A stretch of 64,000 nt of DNA from Toxotes chatareus. Its lineage: Eukaryota; Chordata; Actinopteri; Toxotidae. A program made the position numbers and the translations under genes. Below are positions 24,701 to 32,400 of this stretch, in pieces (within the stretch, counting starts at the first letter, position 1; every line of letters begins with the position of its first letter). The stretch covers positions 11,515,517 through 11,579,516 of the forward strand of contig CM028891.1 in assembly GCA_016801885.1 (NCBI GenBank), written 5' to 3'. A model generated the notes under the pieces. The model made no database searches, was not told where the DNA came from, and saw only the letters and a program-made list of their open reading frames with translations.

Positions 24701-26681
24701 ACAGGCTCATTCATTTTATTCTCTTTGACATTTCCTCATTTGGTTATTCATCGTCTGCAGAATGAGCCTGGAAAAAAAATGTGCTATTTTGAACACCCCT
24801 TTGAGATATATTAGGCTTCGTGCTGGTGAAATCGGCCGGTCTAAAAATGTTCAGCAGCGGATGGAAAGGCTTTAGTCTGGCTGCCCACAGCTTTGGGAGT
24901 CACTGCTTCGTTCAGCCATGGCCAAGGAGAGGGAAATATACTGTCTGGTGGGGAAAAAATATAGTAGGTCTCACAGGGCAGACCTGGGCCTTATGAGAGT
25001 ATACAGCATGTGGGTGGGATTTTTCAGTTAGAAATGCTCTTCGTGTGTAATATATGGTGCGTGCTCATCTTACCACACAAGAGCTCCTCTGTATGCAGTA
25101 ACAGAGCTGTCAGCACATGCGTTTTTTTGGATAGAGCTTGGCATCGCAGCCGTGACATTAGACTATAAAGTTTCTGTGAGTGTTCCAAAGAGCCAAACAA
25201 AACCTTAAATGTAGTTAACTTGATTTATTGGAAAGTCTCACATCCTCACAACAAATGTACAAGCAGTGGAAAAATATTGAAGAAGTGAGAAGCAAAGGGT
25301 TACAGCTTTAGTTGTCTCCGTCTCTTCTCCCCCCCCCCTCATCCTTCAGTGGGTGTGGAGAGTGAGTGGTGAGCGGCGCACATTAGTCACTGATCAAACA
25401 AGTGAAGCATCTGAAGGAAATGGGATAGACGCAGCTACATGTTGGAAAATTACTAAGGAAGGAGGCAGAAGAACGTTAGGGTTCGATCCATGTGGAACAG
25501 ATGGTTTATTCAGTATTTTATGTTCTAATTTGTGTAAATCGGTCAGGCATTTTCCAATGAAAGAAAGATAAACTTCAGTGTTTGTTGAGTTGAGTCAGTG
25601 TAATATTTATATGAAGTTTGCTAGGAGGTATACTTTGGCATTTTAAAAATAAGCCTGCCGGTGTTCCACCATCCCAGGCTTGTCAAGCCATAGGAAAAGT
25701 TTACCTCCCTCAGGTTGTTCTGACAGTTGAAGTGCTGGCACAGGCACTTTGTAACCACACCGTAATGGCTGACTACATTAATTGAACCGCCAAACTGTCA
25801 AAGAGTCCCTTAAAAGATATTGACGGTCCTCAGGAGACTCTTGAATAACTCTGAGCTCATTTTGTTTCGTTCCACCAGGTGCTAACATCCTGAGAGACTC
25901 CTCAGGGAACGTGAAGCTGGGAGACTTTGGAGCCAGCAAACGTATCCAGACCATCTGCATGTCTGGTACAGGAATAAAGTCCGTCACTGGCACCCCCTAC
26001 TGGATGAGTCCAGAAGTCATCAATGGGGAGGGATATGGCCGGAAAGCTGATGTATGGTAAGGATAAGATCAGATGGAACTGTAATGAGGCCCAGAGGGGA
26101 TATTAGACTGGTACAGCACAAAAATACACAGTGGTAGCAAAGGCAGTAAAGCTCTCTCTGTAGTTGGGTGGTAAAGCAATAAATTCAGTGCTGGAGGTAC
26201 AGCATGTATGTGAACAAATACCTTTACATATGTCAATACAGGCCAGACAGGAATCAATCAACATGAACACCTGTAAAATATAGTGTAATCAAATGCAGTA
26301 GCAATAGCATATAATACTCAGTTTTGTGAGGTTCAATTGTGTTAAGTTAGTGTGGGTTTTTAACACTTTTAAACTAATATTTTATGTTTACAGTGTGGTT
26401 ATATTATACGTTGGGACAATCAACCAACTGTACTGGATGTTCTTTGTCTTTAGGAGTGTTGCCTGCACTGTTGTGGAAATGCTGACCCAGAAGCCCCCTT
26501 GGGCTGAGTATGAGGCCATGGCAGCCATTTTAAGATTGCCACCCAGCCTACGAAGCCCATGCTTCCAGAGGGTGTGTCCGACACGTGCAGGGACTTCCTG
26601 CGGCAGGTGTTTGTGGAGGAGAAGTGGCGGCCCTCTGCGGACATTCTGCTCAGCCACCCGTTCGTCCAGGGCAGCTTCTGA
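3201..26681 (+). CDS. map3k3-like: MEKK2/MEKK3-family MAP kinase kinase kinase (map3k3-like), 17 exons, last exon frameshifted
   Basis: Ser/Thr kinase that phosphorylates MAP2Ks (MKK5-ERK5, MKK3/6, MKK4/7 in the family) in the cytoplasm, pairing through an N-terminal PB1 domain. Coding pieces: 3201-3204, optional 3838-3882, 9056-9159, 10437-10474, 14486-14585, 14862-14978, 15325-15439, 17449-17582, 18346-18419, 19370-19431, 21037-21108, 21717-21881, 22904-23052, 23190-23321, 24406-24535, 25879-26056, 26454-26681. All junctions are GT-AG and in phase. Without the cassette the protein would be about 600 residues if the missing base is counted (MEKK2/3 are about 620). PB1 is about residues 37-118; the kinase domain starts near 336 with GRGAFGEVY, lysine K365, HRD 461-463, DFG 481-483, activation-loop S494 and SPE 509-511. 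The linker (ARQGSYTSI, SEGEFIPET, LFQLVPSSR) is closer to MEKK3 than MEKK2. One T is missing near 26528-26531, shifting the frame for the final ~50 residues. It may be a third MEKK2/3 paralogue rather than the map3k3 orthologue proper. Confidence 0.93.
3838..3882 (+). CDS. map3k3-like: MAP3K putative 45-nt cassette exon
   Basis: It is flanked by a long T tract ending GAACAG and a GTAATT donor. It is 45 nt long with phase 1 at both ends, so it can be included or skipped without changing frame between ATGG and the next exon. Inclusion inserts 15 residues, DGLQNGPGQHRNSQ plus a rebuilt Asp, right after the initiator Met-Asp. The other frame, which opens with ATG at 3838, runs into a stop soon after joining the next exon. 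I do not know a homologous exon in mammals. Confidence 0.65.
3883..9055 (+). other. MAP3K intron, no gene seen
   Basis: 5.2 kb without recognisable coding sequence on either strand. It holds a CTG/CAG run at 4711-4738, a (CAC)n run near 5550, several A runs around 5965-6040, and GT-rich stretches near 7660 and 7940. The longest opposite-strand frame (7565-7999) has no family resemblance. Confidence 0.7.
4711..4738. repeat. CTG/CAG trinucleotide run
   Basis: Interrupted (CTG)n running into CAGCAG, so the tract ends in a short self-complementary turn. It is a potentially length-variable microsatellite inside a MAP3K intron. Confidence 0.8.
9056..9159 (+). CDS. map3k3-like: MAP3K exon: N-terminal EALNSIMKDL segment
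   Basis: It encodes residues 2-36. DDEEALNSIMKDLAAL is the conserved MEKK2/3 N-terminus, followed by a basic, less conserved stretch ending LLYKQ. The acceptor is CTTTAG and the donor GTACGT. It enters with one base borrowed from ATGG and leaves in phase 0. Confidence 0.92.
10437..10474 (+). CDS. map3k3-like: MAP3K exon: start of PB1 domain
   Basis: A 38-nt exon encoding DLRVKLEHEREKR with its last codon split. It aligns with the DVRIKFEHNGERR strand that opens the MEKK3 PB1 domain. The acceptor is CAACAG and the donor GTATGT. Confidence 0.88.
10475..14485 (+). other. MAP3K intron, no gene seen
   Basis: 4 kb of intron. It holds a 196-codon + strand frame at 10745-11335 and a 205-codon - strand frame at 12887-13504, but neither shows a known domain or splice context. 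Pyrimidine-rich stretches occur near 11530-11760 and 13610-13690. Confidence 0.7.
14486..14585 (+). CDS. map3k3-like: MAP3K exon: middle of PB1 domain
   Basis: It encodes residues 49-82, from RIIPFQRPL to MDMFFMEKE. It matches the second strand and first helix of the MEKK2/3 PB1 fold, including the FGQ-x-MD segment. The acceptor is TCCCAG and the donor GTAAAA. Confidence 0.92.
14862..14978 (+). CDS. map3k3-like: MAP3K exon: end of PB1 domain with acidic OPCA stretch
   Basis: It encodes residues 83-121. LLLPLKTQEDLDQAV contains the acidic ED-x-D stretch by which PB1 domains pair with a basic partner (MEK5 PB1 in this family), and the domain closes with LLRILLKTP. The length is exactly 39 codons. 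Confidence 0.93.
15325..15439 (+). CDS. map3k3-like: MAP3K exon: linker with RSSRSLGD motif
   Basis: It encodes residues 122-160 and aligns loosely with the MEKK3 linker around KASQSAGDI. RSSRSLGD fits a basophilic-kinase / 14-3-3 style serine site. A second in-frame acceptor (TACTTACAG) lies nine bases inside the exon and would drop three residues (YLQ). The donor is GTGAGT. Confidence 0.82.
15911..16274. repeat. Degenerate MITE-like element, family A copy 1
   Basis: Both ends match a very common teleost repeat: the left end resembles TATTCACTTTCTTGCTGAG with GTTAGCTTAGCATAAAG further in; the right end reads CATCTAACTCTTGCAAGAAA and CTATTCCTTTAAG. Internally TTAGCTCTGTCCC and GGACACAGCCAAGCC are degraded inverted arms. 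A second copy lies at 57406-57795. It has no coding capacity and is presumably a non-autonomous DNA element. Confidence 0.75.
17449..17582 (+). CDS. map3k3-like: MAP3K exon: linker with SPPPG, ARQGSYTSI and SEGEFIPET
   Basis: It encodes residues 160-204. TSPPPGSVPE, QQQIARQGSYTSI and SEGEFIPET are near-diagnostic of MEKK3 (MEKK2 has VARNGSFTSI here). The acceptor is TCCCAG and the donor GTAAGG. Confidence 0.95.
18346..18419 (+). CDS. map3k3-like: MAP3K exon: linker MLDPFGSADNSLS
   Basis: It encodes residues 205-229, matching MEKK3 [20 protein letters not shown]. The acceptor is CTGTCAG, the donor GTGAGT, and it leaves in phase 2. Confidence 0.93.
18764..18789. repeat. (GA)n microsatellite
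   Basis: 13 GA units at the start of a purine-rich 200-base stretch on the + strand. Its complement creates an artificial Ser/Leu-rich open frame on the - strand. Confidence 0.95.
19370..19431 (+). CDS. map3k3-like: MAP3K exon: divergent linker segment
   Basis: It encodes residues 229-250, SPPFSQNNRDNNY and then LNLNYEYKG. It corresponds to the SPSFRKSRMSRAQSFPDN segment of MEKK3 but has lost most of the arginine and serine residues seen there. The acceptor is ATTTCAG and the donor GTAAGA. The phase agrees with both neighbours. Confidence 0.82.
21037..21108 (+). CDS. map3k3-like: MAP3K exon: GKGGTFPRQF segment
   Basis: A 72-nt exon, phase 1 at both ends, encoding residues 250-274. KGGTFPRQF and KDYGD match MEKK3 KGGTYPRRYHV and KDYSD. 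Because it is symmetric it could be skipped in frame. Confidence 0.92.
21717..21881 (+). CDS. map3k3-like: MAP3K exon: pre-kinase linker with NLFQLVPSSR
   Basis: It encodes residues 274-329. RRTLPRSF and NLFQLVPSSR match RRTFPR and NLFTLVPSSR of MEKK3, and the rest is a Ser/Thr-rich linker. It is phase 1 at both ends (165 nt), with acceptor GTTCAG and donor GTGAGT. Confidence 0.93.
22904..23052 (+). CDS. map3k3-like: MAP3K exon: kinase glycine loop and catalytic lysine
   Basis: It encodes residues 329-378. NWRQGKLLG leads into the glycine loop GRGAFGEVY, and ELAAKQV supplies the ATP-binding lysine (K365). MEKK2 and MEKK3 have GQGAFGRVY, so Q-to-R and R-to-E changes set this protein apart. 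The exon ends with DPDCQETSK before GTGAGA. Confidence 0.97.
23190..23321 (+). CDS. map3k3-like: MAP3K exon: alpha-C helix to hinge
   Basis: It encodes residues 379-422. EVNALECEIQLLKNL holds the alpha-C glutamate (E386), HERIVQYYGCLRD is almost invariant in MEKK2/3, and the hinge reads IFVEFMPG. It is 44 codons with phase 0 at both ends. Confidence 0.97.
24406..24535 (+). CDS. map3k3-like: MAP3K exon: alpha-D/E helices and HRD loop
   Basis: It encodes residues 423-466. GSIKDQLKAYGALTE and YLHSNMIVHRDIKG are near identical to MEKK2/3. HRD (461-463) supplies the catalytic base. The donor is GTAACT. Confidence 0.97.
24606..24628. repeat. (CA)n microsatellite
   Basis: About 11 CA units just inside the intron after the HRD exon of the MAP3K. 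Confidence 0.95.
25879..26056 (+). CDS. map3k3-like: MAP3K exon: DFG and activation loop
   Basis: It encodes residues 466-525. NVKLGDFGASKR gives the DFG motif, ICMSGTG carries the activation-loop serine (S494) equivalent to the regulatory serine of MEKK2/3, and GTPYWMSPEV replaces APE with SPE as in the family. The final Trp codon is split TG|G. Confidence 0.97.
26454..26681 (+). CDS. map3k3-like: MAP3K terminal coding exon with a one-base deletion
   Basis: It opens WSVACTVVEMLTQKPPWAEY in frame. At AAI the sequence reads ATT TTA AGA, where the family has AAIFKIATQPT. If one more T is counted in the run at 26528-26531 the frame gives I-F-K-I-A-T-Q-P-T, then RDFLRQVFVEEKWRPSA, and stops at 26679-26681. 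As actually read, translation continues in a wrong, proline-rich frame to a stop at 26881-26883. No alternative splice site nearby repairs it. A sequence error in a homopolymer is the simplest cause; a real allele cannot be excluded. Confidence 0.9.
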
Positions 26682-28585
26682 GGCCCGTGGACCCCCTTCC
26701 CCTCCCCTGCCTGCGAGGCCTCCATGGCCCCGGTGCCTCTCCTCCTCTCCGGCCTGCCCCGTCCCCAGGGCCCCTCCCACCCCCACCGCCAGGCTCCAGG
26801 GCTCAGCACCACTCCAACTTCCTGTCCTGTCATCTATCACCAGTGTCTGCCTTGTCAGGACCCCTGCATTTCTCAGCAACTAGCTCAACCCGGATTATTC
26901 ACTGAGAAGCCAGGTTGACTGCTTTCAGACCTCCAGAGTCCTCAAGTCGGAGGACGGGACTGACAAGAAAGCACGTAGCAGTCTCACAAGCTACAGGCTG
27001 CTGTCCTTTAACAAGAGCAGGAAAAGTGACCCAAGTCAGAGAGAGAGAGAGAAGTGATGTCTCAAGTTTCCTGGGTCTTTACACTCATCTACTGCCAGAG
27101 AACAGTATCTAGGATTGGACAGTCACTATGTAATTGTGACTGACTGGTGACATTGATCACACCTGATAGTACTGTAAGTTAGCTGTGAGTGAAATCAAGA
27201 TGGTAAAATATTTTTATATGACACATACAAAGTCAACCTAGCAAATGAGTTTTCTATTGTCACCTAGAAAAAAAATGTAAATGTATTTTCGTCAACGCCT
27301 TACAATAAGAATTTGTAAGTAAGAATGTCTTTTTTAACATCTTAGAGGGTTGCATCACCCTATTTTCATAGCACTCACGACGCCATGTAGAAGACTGTCA
27401 ACATTGCACTTTTGATATCATGCATTGAACCATTTCCAACATGCAGGATAATCAACTGAGGAGATATTTTTCTATTTGACGCATTTTTATATGATTTCAT
27501 AAAGAAAATTGTGTAGTTTGTTGCGATGTAAAGAAGAGAGAACCAAACTTTTGCATTAGTGTGCAATGTCTATTAAGCAATACCAACACTACTGTTGGAG
27601 TCTGTGACATCCATTCCAGCGTCCCATGCAGTGAGCCTTGTTCCATTCAGAAGTGGCCAAAGAACAGTTCCAGAGACAGATACGTTCATGAATATTAGGC
27701 TAAGTTAATGTACAGTATTAGTCTTGTTGGATTATTTTGTCACCTCAGAGCCCTATAGCCTTTTCTATGTTATGGCAGCTTCGTGCAGGATAGACTGCAC
27801 AGACCAAACCAGACGCTTGAACATCACATAAGATGATCATGAAATTAGCATGAAGGAAGCGTCTCATTTACATTTTCTGTTGTAACTTCAATATGAATCC
27901 AGTCACCCCATGCCTTTACTTTGCTTTCACACTATATGAATGGGTCACTTAATGACCACTTGACAGCACACCTTGTTATGTGTCTTGTCATGTGAGATAA
28001 AGTATAAGTCGCCAAAAATGGTCAAAGTTGGAAAGACGGGGCTAAATGCTGTATTCTTTAAAGATGAAATGAAACTAATTGGGGCGGGGGGGTTGATGTT
28101 GGCTAGCTGTAATACAGTGGCACTTAAAGAATGATCAAATCTTTTTTTGACTTTTGTCAGTGCCTTATCTGAACCTGCTTGTAAACACAAATGTTCACTG
28201 CCAAAGCGGGAAGCTTCTTAATAAGGTGAGCAGCTGCTCAGTAGAGAGCACACACAGGACTTGCTGAAGTTCTTTTATATGGAAAAAAAAAAGATTATAC
28301 TGTAAATACATATTGTTCTGCACTTTTGTATGAAATTTCTTTTACATTATATACAAATCTATTTGATGAAATAGCTACGTTATACAGTAGAGTGTACTGT
28401 GATTTAGACAGGAGGATGTATGATTGTCTCTTTGAGAGCTGGTAGGCAGTATGAAAAGGCTGGAAGGCTTTTGATTGGGACAGTCTGTTTTGTCTTAATG
28501 ACGAAGCCTTGAAACATGAAATGTATCAAGTCATTGGTCTTTTGTACATTTAACTTAATAAATCAAAGGTCTAAGACTATTTCTT
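26682..28585 (+). other. map3k3-like: MAP3K 3' untranslated region
   Basis: 1.9 kb of mostly AT-rich sequence from the family-consistent stop to just beyond the AATAAA at 28557. I see no other exon here. If the frameshift is real, the first 200 bases would be translated in a wrong frame. Confidence 0.7.
28557..28562 (+). terminator. Poly(A) signal AATAAA for the MAP3K
   Basis: AATAAA preceded by AACTT and followed about 20-30 bases on by TTTCTTGTGTGATTTTATTGT, a T/GT-rich downstream element of the usual kind. Confidence 0.7.
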
Positions 28586-28589
28586 GTGT

Positions 28590-29224
28590 GATTTTATTGT
28601 CATCCTGTGATCAAACTTCCCTAGACCATGTTTTTTAAAAGTAGTCTTATCCATTCTAAACTGATATTTCCATTCTAAACACATCTAGAGTATAAATCAA
28701 TTTAAACACTGAGTTGCCTTTCATGTTTGTAATACACGATCTGTTCTATGTTATGATATTATTATTATCATAAAACAACATTCGTTTGATCTAATTAGCT
28801 CCAATTATATTGTTTACTGAAAACCCTTGATAAATTGAAGCAGTGAGGCTACCTCTCTTGGTATTTATCCTCACAAAAGAAAAACTGGAATTTACCTGAA
28901 ATATGTCTTAACTAAACGAACTATACTACTTGGTCCTCTCTTTGGGGTTTATTACACATTAAACAATTAGACTGTGGTATAGACAATTTAAGGGTATAGT
29001 TTAAAAGTTTATTTTTTGGACCTACAGGTACCACTATACCATTACACTCCTGCAACTATAGGGAGTAAAACAGTAAGGAACCGGCCTTAAAAGCGGAAAG
29101 AAAAACTAAAAAAAAAAAAAAAAAAAAAAAAACAGGATAAAATTACTAAAAGTCAAAACCGTGTAAATTAAATCACTGGAGTTGGAACATAAACGCCTTC
29201 ACAGCTGGAGGCAGCTGTTAGAAA
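28590..29224. other. Spacer between MAP3K and cry-dash
   Basis: AT-rich intergenic sequence without coding signals. It contains a pure A run at 29108-29132. No repeat family is recognised. Confidence 0.6.
29108..29132. repeat. Poly(A) run
   Basis: About 25 consecutive A residues. It could be the tail of an old retrocopy or SINE, but nothing recognisable precedes it. Confidence 0.85.
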
Positions 29225-29390
29225 ACCACCTTACAAAACCTGACGTTTCGTAACGTCGTGTCTGAAAACGTGACGGGCTCGCGAGGCACGGGAGCGCTCG
29301 CGGATGAAAGAGAGGACACTGCTCTCCGCAACGAAGCGACTTATTTGTGTTTTACGGACAAATACTGCTGCATTATCTAACACGAAAAGT
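29225..29390 (+). promoter_or_regulatory. cry-dash: CpG-rich putative cry-dash promoter
   Basis: An abrupt rise in CpG density (ACGTTTCGTAACGTCGTG, CTCGCGAGGCACGG, GCTCGCGG) directly before the ATG, in contrast to the AT-rich spacer. A palindrome GACGTT-TCGT-AACGTC spans 29242-29257 and carries CRE/ATF-like TGACGT. I do not see the CACGTG E-box or TTATGTAA D-box associated with light control of fish photolyase genes in this stretch. Confidence 0.5.
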
Positions 29391-29453
29391 ATGTCTGCCT
29401 CCCGTACGATCATATGTTTACTGAGAAACGACTTGCGTCTCCACGACAATGAG
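29391..29453 (+). CDS. cry-dash: cry-dash exon 1
   Basis: It encodes residues 1-21, MSASRTIICLLRNDLRLHDN and Glu. This is the first beta strand and the photolyase LRxDLRxxDN motif. The donor is GTAAGA, phase 0. Confidence 0.96.
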
Positions 29454-32400
29454 GTAAGAGTATGAATCTGTTACGAGTCCATATAGTTATGAAGGCAGAC
29501 GTTACTTAACATTAGGGCATCTAATTAACTTACAAGTAAACGTGTCCAGTGATGGTGTGTGTCTAACACTTTGCATTTAATGTGTTAACATCATAACAAG
29601 AACATTTTGAGTTTAATAAGAAGAATGTTTGCCATTTTTGTTTTGACCAGCAGCAAAAGTTCGACATCCGGTACGAATCTTTGAGAATAAAAGTCTCAGT
29701 TTCAGAGTTAAATGACAAGAGCATTTACATTCGTCACAAAAACAGCACAATATATATCATAAATATTCTTGCTGGTCTGCTTTGTATTCTCACTAGGTTA
29801 TTTTATACCTAACTTTTAAGATTAAAATAAAGCAGGACTTAGTAAGCCTTACTGTATTATGACGGCACCATAGACTGACGGCACCAACATGTACAGCTTC
29901 CGTTTGCAATTTTTCAAAATAAAAGACATTCAACCCTGTTAAAGCAAAGACTGCTTTTCTCATTTAATCAGATGTGCTCTTTTATATTTTGTGTTTCCTG
30001 CCACTTCAATCATGCCATGATCACTTCTAATATGAGATTCTCTTTGTACCTTGTACTCTGTACATACAGCTTTTCCACTGGGCTCAAAGAAATGCAGAGT
30101 ACATTGTCCCACTGTACTGCTTCGACCCCAGACATTATGTGGGAACATACAACTACAACCTGCCAAAGACCGGGCCTTTCCGCATGCGCTTCTTACTGGA
30201 GAGTATCAGAGACCTCAGAAACACACTGCTCAGCAAGGGCAGGTAATGAAACTGTCGTTCACTGATTGATCTCCCTGTATATTACACAATTTTATACTGT
30301 TTTAATTCATACTGCAAACTTTCTCCACAGTTCAGCTCGGTCTTTGTTATAGTACTGAAGCACCATAATCTGTTTACAAGGTTTAAAAATGCTCATGAAC
30401 TTATGTGTCATGTTATTGTTACACGTACACTCAGAGCAGACCTTTTCAGGTTTCTAGGATTTAATTTATACAGATATAACAGGATCAGGACACACCTGGG
30501 CTTATATGGGGTCATGTTTACATTAACACGGCTGCTGCATACTCTGTTTCCATCATTTTTTGTGGCCAGCGGGGGGGAAGTAGCCAGCCCTCTACCCAGG
30601 ATGCAGCTTGCCTGGCGTGGTGTGAACTGAGACTTATGTGTGTGTCTGTGTGTTTATTTTTACGTGTGTGTGTGCGACAGCAACCTGGTAGTGAGACGGG
30701 GTAAGCCAGAGGATGTTGTTGCCGAGCTCATCAAGCAGCTGGGCACTGTCAGCACCGTGGCTTTCCACGAAGAGGTAGTTTTAAACTCTTTCTCTTTTTA
30801 GAGTTTATAATCACGGCTTTATCTCGCTATCTGCTGATTCTGACATTGTCCTGCATGTGTTCGTTTCCCAGGTGACTTCAGAAGAGCTGAATGTGGAAAA
30901 AAAGGTGAAGGATGTCTGTGCACAGATGAAGGTCAAAGTTCACACCTGCTGGGGATGTTCACTGTACCACAGAGATGATCTTCCATTTCACCACATATCT
31001 AGGTGAGAAGAGGCCATTGCTTGCCAAAGACAGAGCATCCAATTTCTGCTCAACATGCCTTTTTCCCCTGGCGTATGCTTGTAAATGAAAATAGACAGGA
31101 AACGGTCATTTTATTATAGTTTAAGTGCTGGGAATGGAATGTCTTTTTAAGTGTTGGGAATGTCTTGTAATATTTCCTCCTGGGGTTTTTTAGGCTGCCT
31201 GATGTGTACACTCAGTTCAGGAAGGCAGTAGAGACCCAGAGCAGAGTGAGGCCTGTGTTCCCAACCCCAGAGCAGCTAAATCCTCTTCCTCCAGGGTTGG
31301 AGGAAGGAGCCATTCCAACAGCACAGGACCTGCAACAGACAGGTGAATATCCTAATGTTTTATTAAATTCAGTGCAAATGGTTTGATTCATACGGTATCT
31401 CCCTTTGCGTCTTCACGTACAGTGAAATTACAGAAATGATCAAACTATGTATCAGAATCACCAAGACAAAGTCATATATATTTGTTTAAAGTGCTTTTAA
31501 ATTGACTTTTTTGTAAATGTCTTTACATGCTTCTGGCAATAAGAAAGCACAAATTGTTCAATTTATTCAGTGCCTCTAGGAAGTAAATCCATACTACTGC
31601 TATTTTCAAGATTCAATAGGAAAACAGCTGAGCACAGAGTTCCTCATTAAGTGCCAGTGAGCAGACTGGCTCGATTTCCACGTATATGATGAGGCTTTTA
31701 TGATTGTGTGTGTCTTACTGTGCATCAGGGAGTGTTTAACATGAATGAAGCAGTCTGATGCTGAAATGCTTTTCTGGTTTATTCTTATAGAGCCTTTGAC
31801 TGATCCTCGCTCAGCCTTCCCCTGCAGTGGCGGTGAAAGTCAGGCTCTGGCCAGACTCAAACACTATTTCTGGGACACTGTGAGTACAACATACATTACA
31901 AATGGTTGCTGTTTATAAAGCAGTTTTAAAAAACTATTACTATCTGGGTGTAGTAAATATTGTGCATGTTGTGTGTTTTGTAGGATGCAGTTGCAACTTA
32001 TAAGGAGACTCGTAACGGTCTGATCGGTGTGGACTACTCCACTAAATTTGCACCTTGGTGAGTGTTGTCATTTCCTCTTCTGCTAAATGCTCGCTAGAGT
32101 TTAATATTCTGAGTAAGTAAGACTTATAAATATACCTCTAATGGTGCTGCACTGGCATTTTGCAGGCTGGCGATGGGTTGCATTTCACCCAGGTACATTT
32201 ATCATCAGATCAAGCAGTACGAGAGGGAGCGGACAGCCAATCAGAGCACGTACTGGTGAGTTTGGTGTAAGGATAGACTGGAATACTTAGATGTACTTAG
32301 ATGTACAAAAAATGACCAGTTTTTAATAGAAGTAAAATTCTACCGTAGATGACTACTGAGTCACAAATAATACAAATTTGTCTTCACTCTCTGAAGTTTT

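Noticed and set aside
26518..26540. Programmed -1 ribosomal frameshift rescuing the kinase
   Set aside because: Stepping back one base at ATT TTA would restore I-F-K, but C-ATT-TTA is not a proper slippery heptamer and MEKK2/3 genes are not known to use frameshifting. A one-base loss in a T run is simpler.
26326..26883. 185-codon open frame ending in a proline-rich tail
   Set aside because: Its first part is the real MAP3K terminal exon; the tail after residue AAI is the same DNA read out of frame. The family sequence continues in the other frame to TGA at 26679.
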